Assembly: GCA_018335615.1 (NCBI GenBank)
Contig: JAGXRS010000168.1
Location: forward strand, 1-8,251
Source of the DNA: Hydrogenophaga sp.
GTDB taxonomy: Bacteria > Pseudomonadota > Gammaproteobacteria > Burkholderiales > Burkholderiaceae_C
Direction of reading: 5' to 3'
DNA: 8,251 nt
The position numbers and the translations under genes are program-made. Shown in pieces: positions 1-6,859 of this stretch; positions within the stretch are counted from its first letter, which is position 1, and each line of letters opens with the position of its first letter. Below the pieces are notes generated by a model that was not told the DNA's origin, searched no databases, and was given only the letters and a program-made list of their open reading frames with translations.

Positions 1-516
1 GTGGCCAGCGCGGCGGGAACGCTGGCGAAGCCGGCGGCCCCGGTGCGCCCGCCCCAGCCCGCCACGGCGGTGCCCAACAACGCACCCGCGGCCAACGCCA
101 CCAGCGCCACCAACGGTGCGTCGGGTGTGCTGGGTGCGGCGCTGTCGGTGGCCTTCGAGACCAACAGCAGCGTGCTCGATGGCACCGCGCGCAGCGTGCT
201 GGGCGGCGTCGCCAAGGCAGCCCAGGGGGCCGCGGGTGTCAAGCTCAACCTGATCACCCGTGACGCTGAAAACCTGCCGTCTGTCCAGCGCCTGGAACTG
301 GCCCAGGCACGGGCCCGCGCCGTGGCAGACGCCCTGGCCTCCCTGGGCGTGGCCGCCCACCGCATCCGGGTGGACTGGCTGCCCGATGCCAGCTCACCCA
401 TGGAACGCCAGGGTGCCGGCCTGCAGGTGGTGGCCCGCCTGACGGTGTCGAGCGCCGACGCGGCGCCCCCAACGGAGGCCGCGAAAGGCCAGGCCGGCGG
501 CGGGGTGTCGCCATGA
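1..516 (+). CDS. OmpA-like domain protein, C-terminal part (5' end probably outside window)
   Basis: The reading frame is open from the first base to a TGA at 514-516, giving 171 residues. A GTG sits at base 1, but nothing upstream is visible, so I treat the gene as truncated rather than starting there. Residues 1-46 are an Ala/Pro/Asn-rich linker. Residues about 47-149 resemble an OmpA/MotB C-terminal fold: a beta strand (LSVAFETNSSVLD), a first helix, a strand (VKLNLITRD), then a helix with the family-like pattern LAQARARAVADAL followed by GVAAHRIRVDW. In the family this domain binds peptidoglycan through an Asp and an Arg; D88 and one of R104/R106 are plausible counterparts. The usual closing NRRV-type motif is replaced by LQVVARLTV, so binding may be altered. 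The tail is Ala/Gly-rich. It may tether an envelope complex to the cell wall and lies upstream of the exported repeat protein on the same strand. Domain call moderate; role inferred. Confidence 0.5.
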   Translation: MASAAGTLAKPAAPVRPPQPATAVPNNAPAANATSATNGASGVLGAALSVAFETNSSVLDGTARSVLGGVAKAAQGAAGVKLNLITRDAENLPSVQRLELAQARARAVADALASLGVAAHRIRVDWLPDASSPMERQGAGLQVVARLTVSSADAAPPTEAAKGQAGGGVSP

Positions 517-540
517 GGCCGGGCGCTGCGCCAGCCACCG

Positions 541-554
541 CACCGGCGCCGGTG
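541..554. repeat. 14-bp perfect palindrome
   Basis: CACCGGCGCCGGTG reads the same on both strands. It lies 25 bases after the stop of the OmpA-like gene. It could be a small hairpin (5-bp stem, GCGC loop) or a dimeric protein-binding site. No T-run follows immediately, so it is not a typical intrinsic terminator. Palindromes of this kind arise fairly readily in GC-rich DNA, so significance is uncertain. Confidence 0.5.
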
Positions 555-682
555 TCCGCGCGGGCACGGGTCTCCTCGTTCACCGGTTGTTTGCTGTTCT
601 CTGTCGTCCGTTGTTCGTTTTCTTCGTTTCAGTCGTTCCGTTTTCAGTGCTGAGCGGCTCTTCGTCTCAACCCATCCACTGA

Positions 683-703
683 AAAGCCGGGGCAGCCCGC
701 TTT
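683..703 (+). promoter_or_regulatory. Leader hairpin just upstream of the repeat-protein start
   Basis: AAAG (683-686) pairs with CTTT (700-703) and CGGG (688-691) pairs with CCCG (696-699), with one bulged C at 687 and a GCAG loop. The hairpin ends 18 bases before the ATG at 722, where the only Shine-Dalgarno-like bases are a weak TTGAG. It could influence ribosome access or simply be chance pairing. No T-run follows it, so it is not a terminator. Confidence 0.5.
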
Positions 704-721
704 CCACCCCTTGAGCCCACC

Positions 722-3700
722 ATGACCCACCACCGCAAAACCGCTCCCCTCGTGTCCCCCCAATGGCCCCGTCACGCGCTGGGGCATGCGTGCCTGTTGG
801 CACTGGCGGGCTTTAGCTCCATGGCTGCGGCGCAGACGCAACCTGGCGCTGCGCTGCTGGTGACGAATGCATCGATCACCACAAACCCCGTCACCACCAC
901 GGGCAGCGTCTGGTTTGCGAACTACAACCTGACGTCCAGCAACAGCCAGTTCGGCCTCGGCGTGCTGGATGCCTCCAATGTCGGCATCCAGACGGGCTCA
1001 AGCCTCACGGGTGCAGGGGCCGTGCCCACCACCGTGAGCGGTAACCGCCTGAAGTCCCTGGCGTTTGGCAACACGAGCCTGTCGACCGGCGGTCTCAGCC
1101 TGCTGGCCAACACCGGCACGGCCGATGGCTTGCTGGTGGTGAACCTGCAAAGCCTGTCGGGGACGGTCGACGGGTCTGCCAATCCCGCCACCGTGGGGCC
1201 CTTGAGCGTATCGGCGGTGGTGGATGCTTCCTCCACCTTCATCACGCAGTCCGGCATGGACTCCGCGGACCTGAGCCTGAACACCAACACGCTCCAGGCC
1301 AGCACACAACTGAACGTGTCCGACATCGAGGTGGAGGGCGTGCTGCCGGCGGGCTATGCGTCCACGGCCACCGGCAGCAGTTCGGTGGCGTTTGGCAGCG
1401 CGGGCGCCTCCCTCGGCAACCCGGCGGCGACGCCGACGCCTGTGGCCGGTACCACCGGCAGTGTGAACCTGAGCAGTCTGCAGTCCACCGCCAGCGCCGA
1501 GCCGACGGCCACCCTGAGCGATTCCAGCGTGGCGCTGGCCGTGTCCGACACCACCGGCGGTGCATTCTCCAGCGCCGCCTCGGTCAACGGCAACGCCCTG
1601 ACGGCCTCCACCGGCGTCAACACCGCCACCAGCGTGTTCAGGGCAGAAGCCGGCTCGGCCGCCTGGAAGGGCAGTGTGTCGGTGACCAATCTGCAAAACG
1701 CCGCGGCGATCGACGGCACGACCGACTCCCTGGCGTCCGTGGCGGACAGCGGCATCAGCGCCGACCTGCGCAATGGCGCGGGTCAGACCAATCTCACCGG
1801 TGCCCTCACCCTCAGTGACAACCAGATCACCGCCAACGCCACCGGCAACGTCGCCGGTTCGCGTCTGGCCAGTGGTGCCATTGCAGCGGGCACCGCCATT
1901 GTGTTGGAAGGCAGCTCCGACGTCACCGGCACCGGTTCGGGCACCGGTACCTCGGTCAGTCTGGCATCGGGCACCGCCCAATCGGTGGCCGACCTGACCC
2001 TGGTCAATGCACAGGCCAACGCGGCCAGCAGCTTCGTGGCCTCGGTGGCCGATGCGGGCGTCACCTCGGCGGTGGACAACCTGGCCGGTGGTGTGCTGAC
2101 GCAAGGCGGCAACACCCTCCAGGCCAGCACCACCGCCAACCTGGGCGGCAACCTGGTGAGCGTGGGGCAGACCGGCAGCGTGAGCAACATCACCGCGTCG
2201 GTGTCAGCGCTCACCCTGCAGTCCAACCGCACGCTGAGCAGCACGGCCTCATTGACCGATTCGGCGGTGTCGGCCGTGGTGGGGATTGCGAACGCCGTGC
2301 CCACGGGGACCGTCACCCTGAGCGAGAACACCCTGGCTGCCACGGCAGAGGGCAATGTGGGCGTCACCTCGGTGGGGCTGCAGGCCGCCAACCTGGCGGT
2401 GAGCGGCACACTGGGTGTTGGTGCTACCCAGGGTGTCACCCTGAATGCAGCAGCGGGCAACGCCAGCGCAGGGCTGGGTGTGGTGGCACTGAGCGTGCAG
2501 TCCAACGAAGGCGTGGGCGGGTCGCTGACCGCCAACAACGAAGGCAGCACCGTCTCGTTGAGCTTCAATGACCAGGGGTCCGTGGCGGATGCCCTGGACA
2601 TTCAATCGATGACGGCCACGCTCAGCAGCAACCTGCTGCAGGCCTCCGCCACCGCCAATTCCGCCAGCACGGGTGTCACCTTGTCCGGCACCAATGGCAC
2701 CGGTCTCTCGGCTGCCGTCGGCAACAGCCAGCGCAACCTCGATCTGGCGGTGGCGGCCAACGCGGACGGCCTCTCCGTCGGTCTCACCGCCGACGCGGTG
2801 AACAGCTCAGCGCTGGCACTGGACAGCAACCGGATCACCGCGGCGGCCACTGGCAACACGGCCTCCAGCCGCCTGGACGTGAACCTGGCCAACGCCAGCG
2901 GCGCTGCATCGATGACACCCTTCACGAGAGCCGAGGTGTGGGGTGCGAGCGAGGTGCGGGCCGAGGCCGATCTGGCCCTGGCCAACGCCCAGGTGAGCAG
3001 CCGCGCCGACGTCACGGCGGCCGTGGTCGGCAGCGTGTCGCTCGACGTGGGCAACGTCAGCAGCGCGTTCGGGCCATTCACACTCAGCCCATCAACCCTC
3101 AGCCTGTCGTCCAACACAGTGGGCGCGACCGTCGAAGTCAACCGGGCGTCCAACGCCATGGCGCTGGAGGTGGGCAACCTGAGCGGCATGGCCACGGCCT
3201 TGGTGTCCCTGCAGGCGATGAGCGCAGGCGAGGCCCTGTCGTCCACGGATGGCGGCGTCAACTTGACCGCTGACCGCGTGGAGGGTTCCGCCCTCACCGC
3301 CAACAGCAACACGGTGTCGGCGTCCACACAGGGCAACGCGGTGGCCAACAACGTGCGCCTCTCGGGCACCACCGCCACCGGTGATCAGAACTTCATGTGG
3401 TCGGGTTATTCATATGCCCAGTCATCGTCGGCCAACACCTATGCCAACGTGTCGCTGGCCAACGGGCAGTCCAGCAGTGGCAACACGCTGTCTGCCCTGG
3501 TGGGCAATGCCGATCCCGCGGCGGTCACCCTGACCGGGGACGCGGTCACCGCGGGCGCTGCGTTGAGCCTGGCCGACAACCGCCTGGGCGCCAACACCTC
3601 GGTGAACAGCGCGTCCAATGCGCTGGCGCTGGACATCACCCACCTGACGGGCATGACAGCGGGCGTGGCCTCTGGCCAGGACCTGAACGGCACCAGCGCG

Positions 3701-5599
3701 ACAGCGGTCATCTCGGGCCTGGTGAGTGCCGACACCGGCAGCGTCACGGGGTCCAACATCACGGTGAGTGGCAACGCCGTCGCCGCCTCGGTCTCCGGCA
3801 ACGCGGTCAACAACGCCGTGACGGTGGACGCCGCAACGGTGTCGGCTCCCAATTCCGGCGGTTTTTCCAGCGCGCATCTGTTCGGCACGGATGCACAGGG
3901 CACCTTTCAGGTGTCGAATTACCAGCAGGTGGCGGGAACCGGTTCGGCCGACTTGAGTTCCATCTCGACCGGTGACGTGAAGATCACGTCTGGCGCAGCG
4001 GCGGTGGGCAGCTCGGCTCTCACGCTCAGCGACAACAGCGTGCTGGCCGACACCCGGGCCAACAGCGCCAGCAACGCGCTGGCGCTGGAGGTGACCACCT
4101 TGAATGCTCCTGCGAGTCTGGCGTCGAGCCAGCGCATCGACTTCGCCGAGGTCGGCAGCGTCAGCACCGGGAATGTGTTGATGGAGAGCGGTGGCGTGAC
4201 CGGCTCCGCGTTGACCGTGAGCGGCAACACGGTGAAGTCCGCTGCCCTGGGCAACCTGGTGAACAACCAGGTGGAGCTGGCAGGCACCAACGCCACTGGC
4301 GCGTCCTCAGGCTGGGCGTTCGTCGCCGCCGGCCAGGTGGCGCAGATGCAGGCCGATGTGGGCGTGTCCAACCTGCAGAATAGCAATGGCATTGACCTGT
4401 CTGCCCTCACAACCGGTGCCGTCGGCATCGCGGTGGATGGGGTCAACAGCAGCTCGGCACTGACGCTGTCGGGCAATTCCCTGGGTGCCTTGGCGCAAAG
4501 CAACAGCGCGAGCAACAACCTGACCCTGGATGCCACCAACCTGAGCGGCTACTCGGCGGGGGTCGCGTCCAGCCAGGGCACCAACGGGGCTGTGTCGGCA
4601 ACCGCAACAGCGCAGGGCGCAGGCGCCTTCACGGTCACTGCTGGCTCGGCTGTCAACAGCCCCGTGGTGTTGTCCGACAACAACTTCTCCGCAGTGGCCG
4701 GCATGAACGAGGCGTTCAACACCCTCACCGCGACCGGCGCCACGCTGTCGGGCCAGAGTGGTGCGGCTACGTCGACGGTGGGCAACGCGTTCACCGATGG
4801 TGTTGCCTTCTCCGTGATCAACGCGCAGTCCGGTATGGGCGTGGTGGACGCCGTGGCCGACCCCCTCTCGGTGGGCTTTGCCGGTGCGTTGACGGGCGGC
4901 AGCCTGAGCATCGTGGACAACACGGTGCTGGCCCGCGCCAGTGTCAACACGGCCAGCAACGAGCTGACCCTGGCCGCCACCAACAGCCTGCTGGCCACGG
5001 CGGTGGTGAACAACATGCAAGAAATGGCCAGCGCCGTGTCGGCCCTGGTGGGGACAGGCAACCTGCAGGCAGATCTGGGGTTGGGCGGCGGCGCCTCCAC
5101 CGTGAGCGTCAGCGGCAACAGCGCCAGCGCGCAGGCCAACGGCAACCAGGCCTTCAACATGTTGAACGCCACGGCGGCGTCGGGCATCAGCAGTTCGGGC
5201 CCCTCCAGCCAGCCCACGTTCGCGGTGCTCAACCAGCAGCGCACGCAGGCCACCGCAGACGGCATCAGCGCCGTGTTGAACGGCACCACCCTGGGCGCTG
5301 CCCTGAACGGCACCGGCGGTCGCACCACGGTGCAGGGCAACCAGCTGGTGGCGATGGCCTCCGGCAACTCCGTGGACAACGTGCTCGCCATGAGCGCCTT
5401 GCCGGGCAGCCTGAACACCGCCAGAGCGGCGGTCACCAACGTTCAATACAACATGGCGTCGATCTCGGCGTCGGTGAACGGCGCCAGCGTGATGGGCAGC
5501 GGTTCGGTGAGCGGAGGCGGTTCCGTCAACGTGAGCGGCAACACCATCACCGCGCAGGTGATGGGCAACCGGGCTGTCAACAGCATCTCGGCGCGTTAA
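722..5599 (+). CDS. Giant exported repeat protein (1625 aa), predicted beta-solenoid, candidate secretion cargo
   Basis: I do not recognise a named family. Residues 1-37 form a Sec signal peptide: a basic N-region, a hydrophobic stretch ACLLALAGF, and a likely cleavage SMAAA|QTQ. The mature part is dominated by Ala, Ser, Thr, Asn, Gly and Val, has about four Lys and no Cys that I can find, and is acidic. From about residue 104 to the end it consists of 20 copies of a core motif, hydrophobic-x-hydrophobic-S/D-x-N-x8-N, often closing with a third Asn four residues later. Regular Asn spacing with alternating hydrophobic residues suggests stacked beta-solenoid coils, as in surface adhesins. There is no autotransporter barrel, no sorting signal and no terminal aromatic residue; the chain ends 18 residues after the twentieth core Asn. 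The canonical TPS-domain motifs (NPNG, NPNL) are absent. A TpsB-like transporter lies two genes downstream, so export to the surface or medium is plausible but unproven. The ATG at 722 fits the signal peptide; its ribosome binding site is weak. Confidence 0.5.
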   Translation: MTHHRKTAPLVSPQWPRHALGHACLLALAGFSSMAAAQTQPGAALLVTNASITTNPVTTTGSVWFANYNLTSSNSQFGLGVLDASNVGIQTGSSLTGAGAVPTTVSGNRLKSLAFGNTSLSTGGLSLLANTGTADGLLVVNLQSLSGTVDGSANPATVGPLSVSAVVDASSTFITQSGMDSADLSLNTNTLQASTQLNVSDIEVEGVLPAGYASTATGSSSVAFGSAGASLGNPAATPTPVAGTTGSVNLSSLQSTASAEPTATLSDSSVALAVSDTTGGAFSSAASVNGNALTASTGVNTATSVFRAEAGSAAWKGSVSVTNLQNAAAIDGTTDSLASVADSGISADLRNGAGQTNLTGALTLSDNQITANATGNVAGSRLASGAIAAGTAIVLEGSSDVTGTGSGTGTSVSLASGTAQSVADLTLVNAQANAASSFVASVADAGVTSAVDNLAGGVLTQGGNTLQASTTANLGGNLVSVGQTGSVSNITASVSALTLQSNRTLSSTASLTDSAVSAVVGIANAVPTGTVTLSENTLAATAEGNVGVTSVGLQAANLAVSGTLGVGATQGVTLNAAAGNASAGLGVVALSVQSNEGVGGSLTANNEGSTVSLSFNDQGSVADALDIQSMTATLSSNLLQASATANSASTGVTLSGTNGTGLSAAVGNSQRNLDLAVAANADGLSVGLTADAVNSSALALDSNRITAAATGNTASSRLDVNLANASGAASMTPFTRAEVWGASEVRAEADLALANAQVSSRADVTAAVVGSVSLDVGNVSSAFGPFTLSPSTLSLSSNTVGATVEVNRASNAMALEVGNLSGMATALVSLQAMSAGEALSSTDGGVNLTADRVEGSALTANSNTVSASTQGNAVANNVRLSGTTATGDQNFMWSGYSYAQSSSANTYANVSLANGQSSSGNTLSALVGNADPAAVTLTGDAVTAGAALSLADNRLGANTSVNSASNALALDITHLTGMTAGVASGQDLNGTSATAVISGLVSADTGSVTGSNITVSGNAVAASVSGNAVNNAVTVDAATVSAPNSGGFSSAHLFGTDAQGTFQVSNYQQVAGTGSADLSSISTGDVKITSGAAAVGSSALTLSDNSVLADTRANSASNALALEVTTLNAPASLASSQRIDFAEVGSVSTGNVLMESGGVTGSALTVSGNTVKSAALGNLVNNQVELAGTNATGASSGWAFVAAGQVAQMQADVGVSNLQNSNGIDLSALTTGAVGIAVDGVNSSSALTLSGNSLGALAQSNSASNNLTLDATNLSGYSAGVASSQGTNGAVSATATAQGAGAFTVTAGSAVNSPVVLSDNNFSAVAGMNEAFNTLTATGATLSGQSGAATSTVGNAFTDGVAFSVINAQSGMGVVDAVADPLSVGFAGALTGGSLSIVDNTVLARASVNTASNELTLAATNSLLATAVVNNMQEMASAVSALVGTGNLQADLGLGGGASTVSVSGNSASAQANGNQAFNMLNATAASGISSSGPSSQPTFAVLNQQRTQATADGISAVLNGTTLGAALNGTGGRTTVQGNQLVAMASGNSVDNVLAMSALPGSLNTARAAVTNVQYNMASISASVNGASVMGSGSVSGGGSVNVSGNTITAQVMGNRAVNSISAR
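1028..5596 (+). repeat. Twenty-motif array forming ten A/B super-repeats with shrinking period
   Basis: The first core Asn of each motif falls at residues 108, 189, 291, 367, 464, 536, 637, 703, 798, 863, 953, 1018, 1105, 1169, 1252, 1320, 1400, 1466, 1540 and 1607. Every copy has a second Asn nine residues later. Intervals are 81, 102, 76, 97, 72, 101, 66, 95, 65, 90, 65, 87, 64, 83, 68, 80, 66, 74 and 67, a strict short/long alternation. A motifs (108, 291, 464 and so on) are followed by the short interval and later read NxASNxLxLE. B motifs are followed by the long interval and mostly carry GN at the second Asn (8 of 10, against 2 of 10 for A). All twelve motifs from residue 798 on also have an Asn four residues after the second one. 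DNA identity between copies is patchy (for example the same 14 bases at 3620-3633 and 4076-4089), so the duplications look old. Counts were made by hand. Confidence 0.5.
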
Positions 5600-5612
5600 G
5601 CGGCCGTCGCAT

Positions 5613-5655
5613 GCCCGGGGCGCCGATGAGGCCCCCCGGGCTTGCGCATTTTTTT
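5613..5655 (+). terminator. Putative intrinsic terminator or attenuator after the repeat-protein gene
   Basis: The arms 5613-5624 (GCCCGGGGCGCC) and 5630-5641 (GGCCCCCCGGGC) pair over 12 positions with a single C-C mismatch around a GATGA loop. Seven bases later comes a run of seven T at 5649-5655. The hairpin begins 14 bases after the stop codon of the giant gene. The gap between stem and T-run is longer than in a textbook terminator, so partial readthrough is likely. It lies between the cargo candidate and the two downstream genes and could set a high cargo-to-transporter ratio if all three share a transcript. Confidence 0.5.
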
Positions 5656-5683
5656 GAACCTGACGCTGGATGGACGCGCACAC

Positions 5684-6859
5684 ATGAACAAACAATGGAC
5701 CTGGCGAACACCCGTGGCGGTGGCAGCCCTTGCCGGGCTGGTGGCTTGCGGCGGCAGCGCCTGGCTGGACGAGGGACCTCCGCCACCGGTGGGCGCCAAC
5801 GAACGCCTGCTGTACGACGCCGACAGCAACAGTGCGGGCCTGGTGCCCCGCCGCGGATCGGGCGCCGTGGTGTTGCAGCTGGAACCCAACGGCGACGTGG
5901 CCTTGCCCCTGGTGGGCGACACGGGCGGCGCGGGCGTGGACACGCTGTGGCTGGACCTGGTGCGCGACAGCGCGCTGGGCGTGACGCTCACCGAGGCCAG
6001 CCTGGACGTGGTGGACGCGGTGGTCCTGCTGGACCAACGGGGTGTACCGGTCTGGCGCGCCGATGCCAGCGTGCGCGAAGCGGCGGTGTCGGTGCCGCGT
6101 GGCCTGCCCAACACCGCGTGGCCGCGCTACCAGTTGCGCTTTGAACCATCGGCTTCGGCCACCCGGGCGTCGCAGGTGATCGTGTGGTTTGGTGCACCTG
6201 ACAGCCCGGCTCACAGCGCCAGCGACCTGGCCAGCGTGGCCCGTTCAGTCCCGGCCAACTGCGTGTCCTGCAACCTGGAAGGCACGCAGCTGGGTGGCTT
6301 CAAGCTCAGCGGCGCCAACCTCAGCAAGGCCAACCTGCGCAACGCCTGGCTGGCCGATGTGGATCCGGCCCGGCTGGAACTGCGCGACGGGGCCGCGTTT
6401 GTGGTGTTGCTGGACGCGTCGGCGGTGCGGGGCGCCGACCTGGGCGGTGCCAACCTCAGCGGCGCGGACCTGACAGGCGCCATCGTCAACGGCGCAGGGC
6501 GCTCAAGCGCCTCGCTGCAAGGCGCCAACCTGAGCCACGCGGTGCTGAACGGGCTGAACCTGGACGGGGCCGACCTGTCGGGCGCCCACCTGGGCAGCGC
6601 ACAGGCCCGGGCGGTGTCGATGGTCGGGGCGGATCTGGGTGCGGCCTCCCTGAGCGCCGTGGACCTGCGCGGCGCCAACCTGGAGAACGCGAACCTCAGC
6701 GGTGCCAACCTCTCCCGGGCCAACCTGAGCAACAGCCGCTTGCTGGGGGCCGACCTGAACGGCGCCAACCTCACCGGCGCGGTGCTGGCGGGTGCCACCT
6801 GGACCGATGGCCGCGTGTGCGCGGCACCGTCGGTGGGCGCATGCAGCGTGGCGCCATGA
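5684..6859 (+). CDS. Outer-membrane lipoprotein with 36 pentapeptide repeats (391 aa)
   Basis: The ATG at 5684 starts a short lipoprotein signal (KQWTWR then a hydrophobic segment) ending in the lipobox L19-V20-A21-C22. Gly at +2 rather than Asp predicts sorting to the outer membrane. A Pro-rich linker (PPPPVG) leads to a beta-rich region of about residues 40-185 that I do not recognise. From residue 196 to 375 the chain is pentapeptide repeats of A(D/N)LxG type, kept in five-residue register without a break. That gives 36 units, or nine coils of a right-handed quadrilateral beta-helix. Four units around 226-246 are degenerate (a Pro at one central position) yet keep the register. Cysteines 193 and 196 cap the start of the helix and 379 and 387 follow its end, possibly as disulfides. 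A weak GGA lies nine bases before the start. An in-frame TTG at 5642 was not used because it overlaps the terminator and would bury the signal peptide. The stop overlaps the next gene. The fold is clear; the role is unknown, perhaps as a surface partner of the transporter or cargo. Confidence 0.5.
   Translation: MNKQWTWRTPVAVAALAGLVACGGSAWLDEGPPPPVGANERLLYDADSNSAGLVPRRGSGAVVLQLEPNGDVALPLVGDTGGAGVDTLWLDLVRDSALGVTLTEASLDVVDAVVLLDQRGVPVWRADASVREAAVSVPRGLPNTAWPRYQLRFEPSASATRASQVIVWFGAPDSPAHSASDLASVARSVPANCVSCNLEGTQLGGFKLSGANLSKANLRNAWLADVDPARLELRDGAAFVVLLDASAVRGADLGGANLSGADLTGAIVNGAGRSSASLQGANLSHAVLNGLNLDGADLSGAHLGSAQARAVSMVGADLGAASLSAVDLRGANLENANLSGANLSRANLSNSRLLGADLNGANLTGAVLAGATWTDGRVCAAPSVGACSVAP
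6271..6808 (+). repeat. Pentapeptide-repeat coding block
   Basis: This stretch encodes the pentapeptide helix of the lipoprotein. At the DNA level it is full of near-copies of GGCGCCAACCTG and GCCGACCTG at 15-base or multiple-of-15 spacing. The central residue of each unit is Leu in most copies, with Met, Val, Ala, Pro, Arg or Trp in the exceptions. Such short tandem similarity can support slippage or unequal recombination, but here the register is intact. Confidence 0.5.

Larger units (their letters stand above)
517..721 (+). other. Intergenic leader with T/pyrimidine-rich tract
   Basis: No convincing gene lies in these 205 bases. The first third is very GC-rich and holds small inverted repeats. 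From about 570 to 645 the composition shifts sharply: the plus strand becomes pyrimidine-rich with many TTCGTT/CGTTTT-like words. The last 60 bases return to ordinary GC and include a small hairpin before the start at 722. I see no clear sigma-70 -35/-10 pair with normal spacing. The region is the obvious place for the promoter and 5' untranslated leader of the giant repeat protein, but this is inferred from position only. Confidence 0.5.

Noticed and set aside
513..653. Small plus-strand ORF of 46 codons starting in an ATGA overlap with the OmpA-like gene stop
   Set aside because: Its product is Ala/Pro/Arg-rich and then just reads through the T-rich tract as Phe/Ser/Val. No domain, signal or ribosome site is visible, so chance is the better explanation, although the overlap is suggestive.
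998..2104. Minus-strand open frames opposite the first third of the repeat protein (368 codons here, others to 2601)
   Set aside because: Several overlapping antisense frames coexist with shadow-like composition and no recognisable domain; the plus strand has a signal peptide and an ordered repeat array.
722..5599. Classical autotransporter or canonical TpsA (filamentous haemagglutinin-like) identity for the repeat protein
   Set aside because: There is no C-terminal barrel, and no NPNG or NPNL motifs of the TPS domain are visible near the N-terminus.
5642..5683. In-frame TTG start extending the lipoprotein by 14 residues
   Set aside because: It lies at the foot of the terminator hairpin and spans the T-run, and would put an extra segment before a complete lipoprotein signal peptide.
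4307..6214. Long minus-strand open frame of 635 codons opposite the repeat protein and lipoprotein genes
   Set aside because: It is His/Gly/Arg-rich low-complexity sequence opposite well-supported genes. Open antisense frames are expected in GC-rich DNA with strongly biased codons. It spans two unrelated plus-strand genes and the terminator.
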